DNA from: Theileria orientalis strain Shintoku
Taxonomy: Eukaryota > Apicomplexa > Aconoidasida > Piroplasmida > Theileriidae
NCBI RefSeq assembly: GCF_000740895.1
Contig: NC_025261.1
Span: forward strand, 1-64,000
Direction: 5' to 3'
Length of the DNA stretch: 64,000 nucleotides
Translations under genes and position numbers: made by a program
Notes under the pieces: generated by a model
Seen by the model: the letters and a program-made list of their open reading frames with translations, nothing else
Databases searched by the model: none
Told to the model about the DNA's origin: nothing
In this document: positions 1 through 12,064 of the stretch, one piece after another
How the letters are laid out: every line of letters starts with the position of its first letter
Numbering within the stretch: the first letter of the stretch is position 1

Positions 1-165
1 AAACCCTAAACCCTAAACCCTAAACCCTAAACCCTAAACCCTAAACCCTAAACCCTAAACCCTAAACCCTAAACCCTAAACCCTAAACCCTAAACCCTAA
101 ACCCTAAAACCCTAAACCCTAAACCCTAAACCCTAAAACCCTAAAACCCTAAAAACCCTAAAATG
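1..165. repeat. Telomere, AAACCCT repeat array
   Basis: The window opens with a perfect tandem array of the 7-base unit AAACCCT (CCCTAAA). Toward the inner edge, from about 105, 8-base variants with an extra A (AAAACCCT) appear, and the last unit before 165 has five A. The C-rich strand reads inward from base 1, as expected for a left chromosome end. The unit is the plant-type telomere repeat also used by apicomplexans, and mixed 7/8-base units are known in Theileria. The array may be longer than shown because the window starts inside it. Confidence 0.98.
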
Positions 166-948
166 AGCAGTAGTACCGTCGACGGCATATACGGCGGCCC
201 ATAGGCCATGTATATCTGACGTGTATATATATTAGGGTGGATGTTGTGCTATAGCTGTTTACTATAGTTTGTATACTATTGCCTATGTGTCCTATAATAG
301 AGCCTGTATATCCATACTAGTGTAAGGTTATATCTATGAAGGTGGTCTGGAATACCATATATTATACACTGTATATCTATATTGATACCATGTATGCCGT
401 ATGTGCCTACTCGAGGGTATATACAAGAGCATATGTTCCTATAATGTAGCATGTATATATATACTAGAGGCTGGGTATGCCGTATGAACCATGTATATAT
501 GACGTTATATACGTTGGAGTCGCTAGTATGACGTATACGGCCGTATTTATAGGAAGTTCATATCTACAAGGGTGGATTATGAAAGTATATATACTACGTG
601 TATGTGTTGTATATTTTATATAGGTCATACGGATATGATATGGTAGCAAATGATATGATATAGGACCATATGGTACGATATATGAAAGGCATACAATTAA
701 ACAGGGCATTGGTGGCATATAGTATGTTATCAGATGGTAGCGTAAGGACAAAAAATGACAATTTATAATAAATATTTTTAAAATATTGAACATTCAAATA
801 TAGTCTAAACTAAGTTCTACTGATTATATAGGCCAAATAAGTGAATATCACTAACATTAAACACATATTATATTCCATTACAAATTAAGTCGATTTATTC
901 ACACATAATTGTTATAAAATTACGTTCGCTCATTAAATTTTACAAATT
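166..948. other. Subtelomeric AT-rich spacer
   Basis: Between the telomere and the first gene lies about 780 bases dominated by alternating words such as GTATATATAC, TATATG and CATATA, with occasional GC-richer islets (for example 170-215). Two open frames on the minus strand here (about 464-793 and 594-797) have low-complexity, Tyr/Ile-rich translations with no recognisable domain, and I read them as chance. No long tandem satellite is visible. Confidence 0.7.
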
Positions 949-3900
949 TTAAGAAAGTTTAAAAATACGAGTTATAAAAAAGTTTTTCCTATTGAGCGCC
1001 CTTATTTTTTCAAAATACTTATCTACCTCGTTGCTATGATTAAAAGGCTTTATCCGTGTAATTCCAATAAAATGAAAAGGTTTATACCAATCGTCATATT
1101 TTCTTACGTAGCTGTAAACAAAAAGTGTGTTTGTGTGTAAATGTATGGTTACTTCGTCTGTTGGAGTATCACGAATGTATTCGATTCGATGAACATAAGA
1201 TCCTTCTGGTAACGTCATGATATTAATGTAATAAAATTTAATTATGTCAATTCCATAATTGCTCTTTGCAGTTATAGTTAAATTATTTGTTAGATCTCCA
1301 GAGTATTGTACATAAGTAGAGTAACTGTTGAAATAATAAAAATCAAGTTCAAGTTTTTGAATTATATTATGTTTTTTAATTTTGTCGTTATGGATCGTGC
1401 TAATTGTAACTTGAGCATTAGTTATTGTTAATATAGATAGGTTGTCTGGCAATGTTTTAATGGCATCGTCATTGGCGTTGTAATCCCAACGGTCTCGTAT
1501 AATTTTTTTGTCGTCTGTATTCAAAGACATATAAACATGTGCTATAGTGTTTAATATTTTTTGCTCATTTTCTCCTTGGCATTGACATGATTTGATTGAT
1601 TTGACTTGTACCCACTCACCATAATAATTGTCTCTAGAACGAGGTATATATGCTTTATTGTGGTAACAAAACATCATTGGACCAACATATGAAGCCTCAA
1701 AATATACGTATAAATCAGTCTGAGCTTTTTCGTATAATATAATTTCTGTATTTAAGCGATAAATTTTTTGCAAGTTCGGATATTCGACGTCTAGGACTTT
1801 TTTGAACTCTGCATTTATATTGTCCTCATACTTATGGTTAAATTCAGCCAATGATGACAATTCTACTACCTTATTGTTTTTGTAATATTTAAAAAAGTCT
1901 GAATATCCAAAGTACCTCGGATTGTAACCTTTAGGTTGATGAAATACCACCGTAGAAAATTTTTCAGGATAGCTTTTGTGGAAGTAAACATCGATTCGTT
2001 TATGTATTGTTTCAGGCAGATTATTAAGGAAATTAACCGTAATCCCATCAAATCTAATAGCAAAATTAGCATTAGACCAATTTCCACATGAAGAGCAGGT
2101 GTGGGCATAGCGTAAATATGAAAGATTTGTAAATTCTTTTTTTTGAACAAACATATAATATTTTTCAGCATCATAATAAGTACGATGTCCTCGTTGATCC
2201 AAATCAAATATGATTTTACTCCTATAATCAACGTCAGGTTCAGTCTTTTGGAATTCAATATTAGTAAATTCGTCATATGATGGTACCATTATTCTTAAAT
2301 CAGATTTAAATGGTCCTTTAGGGATAATTGTCTGTATGAAACATTCGAAATTTAGTGACTTTAATTTAGAGTTGTCTTGGCGCTTGACAACTATAGAATC
2401 AGGTTGACTTTCGCTTAACTCTTGTACATTTTTGGGTTTACGAACTGCGCTTTTCAAGCGGCGTTCCATTTCTTCCTTATTGTAAGTGGTTTGTTTACTT
2501 AATAATACTATTACAGCATTTATAAGAGAAGCTTCAATTTTCTTTAATAATTTTATTAACTTGTCGGAATTGGATTCAGTAAGTTTACTGTGTATTATAT
2601 TTTCGTTTTCAATTTTTTCACTTAATAAATTTTGATAATTATGTTTATCTAAATGATTCCAGAATGTCAAAGCTCCTTGTTTGTTTATGTAATAATAGTC
2701 AATTTTGCTATCCTGCTTTAAAAAACTTATTAACAGCGGCATATCCAAATTGATACTATAGTATACAGTTACACTTGTATAGACAATATTTTGGAGCCCA
2801 GTAATTACAACCATTGCTCCACTCTCATCCTGACTCAGCAGGACATCACCATTATATATTACACAGGCCTTTTTGGAATTATTGTTGGCTGTAGGTCTGT
2901 GAGTGTATTTACTAAACCCTTTCTGTTTGAGTTCCTGAACCGATTCCTCAGCTAGGCTGATCTTGCCGCCATTGTAATTATTTTGGGCAGTGCTGTCAAT
3001 CTTTTGATCTATTCTGTAGGTAATCAGGCTACCGAGACCGTCATTCTCTTCCAATAGTGGTGTTAGCACAGTTTTGTCGTCAGTGTAATCGCCCATTGAG
3101 GATATATTTTTGCCCTGAGCCTTGTCAGTTGTAAAGTTGGACATTTTATAGTACTTTGTGCCACCGGTAAAGTGTAAAACGATTAGTAAGGGGGTGTTTG
3201 TCTCATCATATTTGTTATAATAGACTTCTGAACGTGAGTAAACCATATTCGCGTACTCTCCGTCAGGCTTTAGGGTGAGCTTTTCGTCGTCAGACTTGAA
3301 CACAGTAAGGTTTTTTCCAATTTGTTGATTAGTTGGTGTAAACTCATATTTGAGCATCAGCTTGCATGGAGGATACTCCTCACCACTCGTTGGCTTCTGG
3401 TACGTGTTAATGGCATTCGGGCTGCTGGCCAGACCAAATTTGTAATATGTTTGTTCTGCTGTTTCTTTTAACTTGTTCAACAATTGAACCATCACCTCAT
3501 TGTCATTTTTGATCAACTCGTCGTGTATATTGGCCTTATTGATCCTTCTTTTTAAAAACTCATTTGTGGCGTTTTCATTTAACGGTTCCCAGTGTATAGC
3601 GTTCTTTTCGTACAGTTTTTGATAAAAATAGTCAACCTTATTATTATGGAAAAATCCGACCAATAGAACCTCGTCAGATTCGGGGCTAAAATAGACATCA
3701 ATTTGTTTTATCATAAGTTCTTGTACATCATCAATTGATACTGCTCTCTTGTCGGTTGCATTCCACTGAGTTAAAATGTTGAGTTTATGTAATATAAATG
3801 ATTTTTTGATTCCATTTTTCGGTGTGTGTTTATATCTAATGAAGCGACCGTTTTTAATGTTATTTGAATTATTAGTTGTGTTGTCCACATTTACCTTCGA

Positions 3901-6900
3901 ACTGTTGTAGGTGTTGTCCTTGTGGTCGATCTGGTAGGTTATGCTGCCGAGAACTGCGTCGTTGTCCGCAATCATCTTTAACAAAAACTCCTTTTCGCTC
4001 GGGTACGCCGGGAGCCCAAATGTGGTCTTGGCGCTGGTGTTGGTTTTATCGCTTTCAAATTCTGAGAACCGGTAGTATTTTTTGTGCTCCTGTTTATCCT
4101 GTCCTTGATAATGCAACACCAACATGATTGGGTGGGTAAAATGCCAATCATACCTGTTGTAATACAACTCTTCAAATAGAACAGTGTGATTCTTATAGTC
4201 TCCTTCCCTCAGTATCACCTTGTTACTGCATTGTGCATCTTTGCAAACTTGAATATCTCCGACCTTGTCATACATTAGCTGGTTCCTGTAAAATTTGAAC
4301 AATTTGCAGGTCGAGTGTTCAGTGGTTGCTTTTTGAATTATGTAGGTTTCAATCACGTTCAGCATCAGCAATGTTTTACGAAGTTCTGCCAATAACGTAG
4401 AATTTTGACCTGTTTCGCAGGGACACTTGGTAATAGTATCCACAGGTACCCACTTGGTAGTGTAGCTCTCTTTGTTTAAAGGCCTATAGGCTTTGCCTCC
4501 ATAGCAGACCAGCAAAGGCCTTTCGTCCGTATCTTCGCTGAAATACACGTGAACATTCCCCTTGCAGCTATTATAGGAGAGTTTGTTTATGGGCGTTAGG
4601 CCATTTGCATCTGAGTGCAACTTTATTTCCATAACGTTGTTAGGTCCGAGGTCGCGAAGAAACAGCCGTAAACCTCCAATGGCATTTATTCCCGTTTCTC
4701 CTTTAAATCGGTGTTCATAGTACTTAAACCATTTAAATTCGCCCTCGTTTGGCAATTCTACTGCATCAGACAGGGATATTGGTAAGGTAGGACCGGTCTG
4801 TACCTGCCTGCCACTAACTTCGTAAATTTTACCTCTATAAGTTTTAGATCCGCCGTCTCCCTGCCTGTTGCCGATTATAACCTGGAGTGTCTTGGCAAAA
4901 TCATGACGTATCTGATTCAGTTTTTCACCGAGTGCTTCAAAATTGGCAAGGTCAATTTGTTCATCGACCTTTTGATAAAGCTTGGCTGGGCCCGTATTTG
5001 ACTTCAATATGTAATATGGCCGATAACTATTGTCGTTTTTGACAGCAACCAACAGTGGCACGCTGAAATCAGCATCATCTTTGAAGTAGTAGGTCACGAC
5101 CTCCTCGGCAGTAGTGTAAGGATTTACAGCTCTGGTTGCAGATATGCACTTAGCGTCGTGTTCATTGGTACCAAATTTGATGCAACTTGCATCGTAGGAC
5201 ACATTTCCTAGTCTGTACCCCGGTTTAGCAGTGTGAACATATTTATCATAGCAGAATTTGCAGCCAGTAACTGATGTGCCGGCCGTTTTGCTAACCACAT
5301 TCTGTACGGGGGTTCCATTGAATGTGTGTACTGTATACGCAGTCTGGCCAGAAAGCTTTATATTTACTGGGTTTAGCAACTCGCTGACTTGAACGAGCGT
5401 TTCAAGCAACTTATTGGCTTCACTGCCCGAATCTGGAGTCTCGCAGTGAGAAATAGAACTAACACGGACCCATTCCTCAAAATATTTATCCAAGCTGTGT
5501 GGCCTATAGGCCTTACCTCCGTAGCATAGTAACATGGGTCTAGCATCAGCATGATTTTCGGGAGCTGAGTAATAGGTATATAGTTTATTATTGTTATCGT
5601 TGCCAGAAGCTTTTAGATAGTAAATGAAATCCCTTTTGGTTTTGTCGTCATTGTAAAATGAGATCTCAGTGTATTTCCCTGCCTCGGCACTGGTGGGAAC
5701 TAATACTCTTAATTGTAAACTTTCTGAAGATCCGTTAGGTTGAATTGAATGAGAATAGCATTTAAATCCAGATGATTGAAGAGGTGTGGAATTTTCAAGG
5801 AGCACATTAACTTCATTTGGCTGATGTTCGTAATTGGATTCAGATAATGTTGAAGGAGTTGCTGATGCAAGAACTGATGTAACAAGGCTCTTTTCGTATA
5901 GGCTCGTTTTATCCAGTAGTAATATAATATTATCATCGTTTTTCCACTTTCCATTTTGGAACTTGTAATGATACAGCTTGTCCAAATCGTCCACAAAAAC
6001 TATTAAATAAGGCTCGTGATTGAGATGTTGGTAGACTCTGACACTTTTTGTGACCTTTGGTGTGTCCTTCAACTGTATTACAGTTGAATTATACATCAAA
6101 TGGTCGATAAAAAATTTATTATCATTGGATGGAGTGTGTTCAAAGCACCTATGCACACGTTCTATATTTATTTCGTTAATATAAGATGCTAACTTTAAAT
6201 TATTTACAACTGTTTCTACTCCTTCTGATCCTATACAGTAATTATCTATTTGATAGGAACGATCACTTGTATCTGTTTTCTGATTGATGTCAATAGTATA
6301 TTTGAACCCATTCTTGCAAGCGTAATAATTGAGTTTATCATACAAGAAATCTAAAAAGGAAGGATCGTGAAAAGCTGGAAAGTAAACGTGATGCCATTTT
6401 TCCTCAGGTGTGTAGCCATAAAATTGTCTTTTGTCAAATGTGTACAAAAATTCTATTAAAAGAGGAAAATTGTTATATGCATAAACCTGTATTGAATATA
6501 CATTGTTTTTGTATGGAATGTCCAAATTTGACTCAGTAGACCTTTTAACATCATTTTCAAATTTAGTTGTCAATTCTGTATTATTATACAATATTTTACC
6601 TAATCTTGTTGACTCCAAGTTATAATTTCTTAATGTGTACCTTTTAAACCTATCTTCTGAAAATTTCAGATTTGTAACATAAACTTTAGAATTATTACTG
6701 TCATAATCAGCAATATTAGACAAATTTATATCAACAATTGCATCAATATCTGAATGGATTCTGGGCTTTATGTTTGTAACTAATTTTTTAGAAAAAATAG
6801 CCTGAACATCCAATGATTCTTTTTCATTTATAAGTAAAACAGAAGATTGTTCTAAATTTAATTGGATAATGGAAGGTGTTTCAAACGACCATACGACAGA

Positions 6901-7161
6901 TGCAGATAACAAAAGTTGGTCGCTCACAAGCAGCTGGTCGAAATACAGTCTTTCCTTTCCATTATATATGTCTTTTAATAAAACTGGATTGGAAAACTTA
7001 TGTGTATATAAATTTTGTAACTCTGTCGTTTTTTTTACGGTAACCTGACTAGATCCGCTGGAATAGTCTGTGATTTTACCGATATTTAATTCTAAACAGA
7101 TAGTCTTTTGAATAAAAAACCTAAACAATAAATATGAAACGAATGTGTAAATGTTTTTCAT
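949..7161 (-). CDS. Large secreted FAINT-like repeat protein (2070 aa)
   Basis: A single uninterrupted frame encodes 2070 residues. The first about 25 residues (MKNIYTFVSYLLFRFFIQKT, then ICLE) form a hydrophobic signal peptide. The rest is made of beta-strand-rich modules typical of the Theileria FAINT (DUF529) superfamily: short Tyr/Lys-rich strands ending in YxxxxGxW or WxxV. A Cys-containing submodule with the core CYGGKAYRP followed by WV.V..I..C occurs near residues 545 and 885, and a diverged copy (CYHNKAYIP) near 1835. A second module beginning VLH(Y/F) and including S.ITY(Q/R)ID also occurs twice in the middle. No transmembrane segment follows the signal peptide, so secretion is inferred. 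Its function is unknown; FAINT proteins as a class are exported from the parasite. It is the first gene inside the telomere and is transcribed toward it. The 5-prime and 3-prime thirds are more AT-rich than the centre. Confidence 0.85.
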   Translation of the reverse strand: MKNIYTFVSYLLFRFFIQKTICLELNIGKITDYSSGSSQVTVKKTTELQNLYTHKFSNPVLLKDIYNGKERLYFDQLLVSDQLLLSASVVWSFETPSIIQLNLEQSSVLLINEKESLDVQAIFSKKLVTNIKPRIHSDIDAIVDINLSNIADYDSNNSKVYVTNLKFSEDRFKRYTLRNYNLESTRLGKILYNNTELTTKFENDVKRSTESNLDIPYKNNVYSIQVYAYNNFPLLIEFLYTFDKRQFYGYTPEEKWHHVYFPAFHDPSFLDFLYDKLNYYACKNGFKYTIDINQKTDTSDRSYQIDNYCIGSEGVETVVNNLKLASYINEINIERVHRCFEHTPSNDNKFFIDHLMYNSTVIQLKDTPKVTKSVRVYQHLNHEPYLIVFVDDLDKLYHYKFQNGKWKNDDNIILLLDKTSLYEKSLVTSVLASATPSTLSESNYEHQPNEVNVLLENSTPLQSSGFKCYSHSIQPNGSSESLQLRVLVPTSAEAGKYTEISFYNDDKTKRDFIYYLKASGNDNNNKLYTYYSAPENHADARPMLLCYGGKAYRPHSLDKYFEEWVRVSSISHCETPDSGSEANKLLETLVQVSELLNPVNIKLSGQTAYTVHTFNGTPVQNVVSKTAGTSVTGCKFCYDKYVHTAKPGYRLGNVSYDASCIKFGTNEHDAKCISATRAVNPYTTAEEVVTYYFKDDADFSVPLLVAVKNDNSYRPYYILKSNTGPAKLYQKVDEQIDLANFEALGEKLNQIRHDFAKTLQVIIGNRQGDGGSKTYRGKIYEVSGRQVQTGPTLPISLSDAVELPNEGEFKWFKYYEHRFKGETGINAIGGLRLFLRDLGPNNVMEIKLHSDANGLTPINKLSYNSCKGNVHVYFSEDTDERPLLVCYGGKAYRPLNKESYTTKWVPVDTITKCPCETGQNSTLLAELRKTLLMLNVIETYIIQKATTEHSTCKLFKFYRNQLMYDKVGDIQVCKDAQCSNKVILREGDYKNHTVLFEELYYNRYDWHFTHPIMLVLHYQGQDKQEHKKYYRFSEFESDKTNTSAKTTFGLPAYPSEKEFLLKMIADNDAVLGSITYQIDHKDNTYNSSKVNVDNTTNNSNNIKNGRFIRYKHTPKNGIKKSFILHKLNILTQWNATDKRAVSIDDVQELMIKQIDVYFSPESDEVLLVGFFHNNKVDYFYQKLYEKNAIHWEPLNENATNEFLKRRINKANIHDELIKNDNEVMVQLLNKLKETAEQTYYKFGLASSPNAINTYQKPTSGEEYPPCKLMLKYEFTPTNQQIGKNLTVFKSDDEKLTLKPDGEYANMVYSRSEVYYNKYDETNTPLLIVLHFTGGTKYYKMSNFTTDKAQGKNISSMGDYTDDKTVLTPLLEENDGLGSLITYRIDQKIDSTAQNNYNGGKISLAEESVQELKQKGFSKYTHRPTANNNSKKACVIYNGDVLLSQDESGAMVVITGLQNIVYTSVTVYYSINLDMPLLISFLKQDSKIDYYYINKQGALTFWNHLDKHNYQNLLSEKIENENIIHSKLTESNSDKLIKLLKKIEASLINAVIVLLSKQTTYNKEEMERRLKSAVRKPKNVQELSESQPDSIVVKRQDNSKLKSLNFECFIQTIIPKGPFKSDLRIMVPSYDEFTNIEFQKTEPDVDYRSKIIFDLDQRGHRTYYDAEKYYMFVQKKEFTNLSYLRYAHTCSSCGNWSNANFAIRFDGITVNFLNNLPETIHKRIDVYFHKSYPEKFSTVVFHQPKGYNPRYFGYSDFFKYYKNNKVVELSSLAEFNHKYEDNINAEFKKVLDVEYPNLQKIYRLNTEIILYEKAQTDLYVYFEASYVGPMMFCYHNKAYIPRSRDNYYGEWVQVKSIKSCQCQGENEQKILNTIAHVYMSLNTDDKKIIRDRWDYNANDDAIKTLPDNLSILTITNAQVTISTIHNDKIKKHNIIQKLELDFYYFNSYSTYVQYSGDLTNNLTITAKSNYGIDIIKFYYINIMTLPEGSYVHRIEYIRDTPTDEVTIHLHTNTLFVYSYVRKYDDWYKPFHFIGITRIKPFNHSNEVDKYFEKIRALNRKNFFITRIFKLS

Positions 7162-10100
7162 TGTAAATAAATATGTACACCATTCTTTTAAAGGATTATT
7201 TTTATAATATTAAAAAAAAACTGTGGATCTGTAGTTAAAACCATTCCGAACTTAACTGTATTTAAGTTAAAAACTAGAGGGTATTTACAAGTAAATTTAA
7301 TGAATTTTTGTACTTAATCGATTTGCCCTATCCCTAGAGATGCGAATCATTTATGTGTTATAATTAATTTTTTGGTCTTTTTTTTAATCAAAATAAACTC
7401 GAAATCCGTCTAGAAATATACCTAAAAACATAAATTATATACTATATATATAACTCAAGAAAACTAAATTAAAAATTATGATCATTCAAGTAGGTAAACT
7501 TATAAAACATTATATTTTACAGTTAAACTTAAAACAAGGTGAAAATATTTCAACTGTTATACATCAAAATTTTAGACCTAGATAAACCTTCATGAGCTAT
7601 TAAAGAGTAATCTGGTCTTAAGGTTACAAATTTGATGTTTAATAGCTTAGAGTCAAATAAGAATTAAACCCTAAAGGATCGATCACTGGGCTACTATACA
7701 ATGACAATATTAATTCAAATTATTATCGTAAATCTTTAATCACGTTTTTTATTGGCATTATTTTATTAATGTCGATTTCATACACATAATCCCGAGATAG
7801 GCTTAAGACCACAAAAAACTTTTAAGAGTATATCAAAACAACATATACCACAACAACATATCATTACACATTTCGCCAGTTTAACATAATTACTAAAGGA
7901 TCCGTTGCAGGGAACGACAAGACTAAAACCGAATTGTACATAGTTAACTATTACTGCAAAGATAAAATGTCGATTTATCCTAACACATCGTGCTTATAAA
8001 TACAGATTCAAACATAATAGTAGATCTTTAATAATGAAGTGTGATTTAAAAAGAGATAAAAAAAGTTTGTGTGTGTGGATGTGTGATAAAAACAAATACA
8101 AAGAATACCTTAAAATAACCATTTAAAAGAAAATCTTAATAAACCAAAACCTTCCAACTTCAAAATAAACTTTACATCTATCTAGACCATAATCACTTGA
8201 TATCTACTAGTGTGAAAATAGTATATAAAAACCAGCTACACATTTTTAACAACCAAGATAGCGGCAGTAGCCACATCCATGAATCCCCGAGTAATCTTAT
8301 ATCTTCATATAGTATTAGCCCAAAGATATCATTTTTAGAGCCCAGACTCGATTATATGTTATACATTAGGTTGTATGTAAACAATTAAACCCAACATATT
8401 AAAAACGTGATACTGGACAATATACACATTTTCATTCCATCTAAATTTAAGACAACCATACCACAAAAACTGTAAAAATCATTTTATTTGAAATAACAAA
8501 TACAGCACAATGACAGGATTAAGAAACGTTAAAGATAAAACAACTTTATTTCCTTATATCGCAGTTTCATTTAATTCCATAGTCGTTCTCCAAGAAGATG
8601 TAAAAGTCTCCCACAGAATTTTGGTAGAGTTAGTTTAAATAACGTCACAAATAAATAAGTTTAGTCATGTATAGTATACTTATTAAACACATAATTATGT
8701 AAATAAAGATAATGAAGGTTAAAGAATCCAGTATCACAATTTATTCAGATTCATAGGGTAAAAAGAGGAGATTTAAATCACTTTGTTAAATGTAAAAATA
8801 AAAGTATTGTTACATGTGCAGTTATTAAATTAATAACCAAAATACGATCTTTTAGAGGCGTTTGCGATTAATATTCCAAATGTAAAAAAAGGGTTTATAG
8901 ATTCGCTTCGTGATAACGCACTCGAACCTCAAGTTTAAAAGTATGAAGTAACGTGGGGAACTACATACCTAAAAACACAAATAAATGGTTAATAGAATTG
9001 CCTGTTACCTAAATATCTGATATATATATATCTGGATTAAAAATTCGATAATACACATCTCAGTAATTAGGGGTTTTATATTAATATTTGAGTTTGTAAG
9101 TGTGTGTATAGGAATTGTTAGTGTTTGGTGTTTATTGTATATAAATTGATGTTAAGCACTATGATTCCTGGATACCCAACGATTATACCACCAACTAAAA
9201 CCACTCAATTATTCTAAACTCTGTTTCAGGGTTCTTAAAAGCATTTACCTGAAACCCTCTATTTCCGATTTATTACCTCAATAAAAACCAAAAATTATAA
9301 AAATATATTGTGGTTGACATTATTTTTAATTAGTCAATGTCTATGTTAATTTTGAAAATTATAACAAAAAGCCATCATTTAACTGGTCAGTATTTAGTTG
9401 TTATCATATCTGTTGCCACCTAAAACTACAATACACATTTTGTGTGTTTCAAGTATGATCGCATTGTATTTAGAATATTTATGGCCACCCCGGTTTCTGA
9501 AGCATCTTCAGCCGAAGGACAATCTATGGTACAAGAAGTTAACGAGGCATCAAAGGAGTGCCTTTTAAGTTATTACATAATTACTCAACAATGTAGTAAC
9601 AGTGTAATTTCAATGTAGTATTGTTTATATGTGTTAGTGTTATAGCAGAATCTGTGTGTTCGCAGTTGCCTTGTAAAAGTTTAGTAGAATCCATTTGATT
9701 TATTGATGAGTTTTTGTAGAATAAGTATAACAACATAACACATTAAACTTATTGCAAAGTTTTTGTAGCTTAACAAAATATAAATCAAATTTAACTTGGT
9801 ATTTTATAAGGAATACCTTTATAAGTAACTGGAAAAAAGGTACATATAATTTTAGAATGAACACATGAGATTATTTATGGCATATTGTTGGTATTACATT
9901 ACATAATATTTTTTACTCACACAATATTATCTTTTTTTAATTATATTATATTAATTAATTTAATATTATATATATTTGAATTTGAGCTAAATATTGGCAA
10001 TTATATTACGATTTAACTGAATTACATATATCCATTCGTATAGGGTCAACCTACAGATTCCATACATATACCTAATAATGTACAAACTTATACACATTTT

Positions 10101-12064
10101 TAAAACTTTTGTTTAGTTAATTTTGTTATATTAATAATTAATAAATTTTATTAGTATATTTGATAAAGACATTTAACAGTATAAATCGGTAACATACCAT
10201 ACACAAACATAATAGAACATGGCACCTATGGAATGTGGTAATTAGAAATTAACCATTATTACCACACTTATGTATTATATTTGTGACGGGGATCATTTTT
10301 TACACACCAATGATAAATATAATAATATATTCTAATAATAGCTAAATGGGATATCATCTGATGACATATAACCATACACTCATTGCTTAGTGTTTCAGGT
10401 TTTTGTATCATTGTCATAGGTCACTCAATCTTACACCTATAACCAATCGAATAACACTAAAACCATGTCTTGTTGTTAGACATACATTAGGTGTGTTTTA
10501 TACACAGTTATTTATTTTATGGTTATTGTAACGACCGTGTCTTCGGTGAGTAAGACCAGCTGGTGATCAGGTATACCTACCATAACTGTGCCACACTCAG
10601 CCTATTAGCCAGTTAGGGTCAGTTGGGTCACCCTGGAGTACCTGTGCATCCCATGCTCCTTCATTGTACCTTAATATAACAACTATGGACAGTTAATGTG
10701 TGATGCCATTGTAGCCAAATACGCCATCGTATATTGACCTATTACCCAGTTATACAATGGCAACACTAATAAAACAGGCCTAGATGTGTGCAGGTGAACA
10801 GGCCACGTCCCAATAGACTTCACTCTGGACCAAGGCAATATTTTACTGGTGGATACCTCGTATCTGTTACTATACACATACCAAACCCACTAGCAAAGGC
10901 AAAATCTGGCTCTGTCCTGTACTAAAACAACAAACTATCAAATTAGGATCTTATTTGGTACCAGATGGATTACTTGATAAATCGCTGCTATATGAGACAT
11001 AACTAGGAATGGGCTATTTGTGAGTGGATTCTACAAGATTCTCCTGATAAACATCATGTAGATAAACGACTAACAATATTCCGTTGTTATAAGTGGCCAT
11101 ATGTACATTATGGCCAGTTAACACTGATTCATGGATTGTTTACTAAACTTGTGTAACTGAAAAATGAATTCTGGAGATTTTCTATTCTGTGTCGATATCA
11201 TGTTATACTTTCATAGGATTGATTTTTATATTCATTAGTATTTCAGTTTAAAATGGTAGGCAGACAGCTATATAATATGATATGGCTGGGGTATCACAAG
11301 TCAATACTAGCCTTATAACTGGGTTATAACAAACGATATTATGTATTATTGTTAGGATACTCTGTTTATAAAGTGGTCCATTTAAATTTGATAGTTCAAC
11401 ACATATATATTTAACAGCTTTGTTGATAGCTGTCCACCATTTCATTCTTGTTGATCATATATTATAAACACAATTAACAATATAATAATGAAAATATTGA
11501 CACTTTAGATTCTCAATTGAATGTATAAATCATTTACTTTTTAAAATTGTTGTAACGATCTAATGTTAATCTAAGCCTTAAGGTTCAGTTAAGCCTTTGT
11601 AGTATAAACCAATACAGATCCGTTTTGAATGTAGATTAAATTACGCCTATTGAAAGACAAACATAGAAGTGTGTTAATGAGTTAGTGGATTCACGGTTTA
11701 GATAATTAAAAATATATTCATGAAAACAATGATGGTTAATACCGTCTACAACTGAGGGATCCTTAAAAAAACTACACAAATTTTAATCATTTATATAATG
11801 TGTAAACAATAACACATCAACCCTTAATATTCATACACACTGGTATTTACACATCAAACGCAGTATAATGTCAATAAAATGGATCGCAGTTTTGTTAAGT
11901 GTCAAATATTTTGCTTTAAATATTTTGTAAATAATATGTTAAAAACTCAACGCGGATGTACACTCAATACACGTGATAGTGTACATAATCTAATAAAAGT
12001 ATACCATAATAATAAACTGGTATTGTAGGACCAAGGTGCCCAGATATAACCAATATACTATACC
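7162..12064. other. 4.9 kb gene-poor subtelomeric gap
   Basis: This stretch has no long open frame on either strand. It is mostly AT-rich unique sequence with dense stops. A GC-richer island lies at about 10530-10930, with many short open frames but no recognisable protein. Another small island at 9481-9618 carries a 45-codon frame with coding-like composition, listed separately. The gap lies between two divergently transcribed FAINT genes (start at 7161 on minus, start at 12065 on plus), so both ends should carry promoters. I see no tandem array and no tRNA-like fold. Confidence 0.7.
9481..9618 (+). CDS. Small ORF or exon remnant (45 aa), doubtful
   Basis: An ATG-initiated frame of 45 codons begins MATPVSEASSAEGQSM and then reads VQEVNEASKECLL. 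Its first 90 bases are clearly richer in G+C and in Ala/Ser/Glu codons than the surrounding AT-rich gap, which is why I record it. No signal peptide or domain is visible, and I could not find a convincing splice partner. It could be a first exon, a decayed gene fragment or chance. Confidence that it is translated is low. Confidence 0.2.
   Translation: MATPVSEASSAEGQSMVQEVNEASKECLLSYYIITQQCSNSVISM

Noticed and set aside
464..797. Minus-strand open frames of 109 and 67 codons next to the telomere
   Set aside because: Tyr/Ile-rich translation of alternating AT words, no signal peptide or domain, two overlapping frames equally open.
3876..4127. Cys/Arg-rich open frame on the plus strand
   Set aside because: It is the antisense shadow of the 2070-residue FAINT gene.
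7666..7675. Interstitial telomere-like AAACCCTAAA
   Set aside because: A single 10-base match in AT-rich DNA is expected by chance and no tandem copies follow.
8197..8388. 63-codon plus-strand frame in the 4.9 kb gap
   Set aside because: AT-rich composition like the flanks and no domain.
10683..10877. 64-codon minus-strand frame in the GC-richer island
   Set aside because: No recognisable domain, no splice partner, and several short frames on both strands are equally open there.
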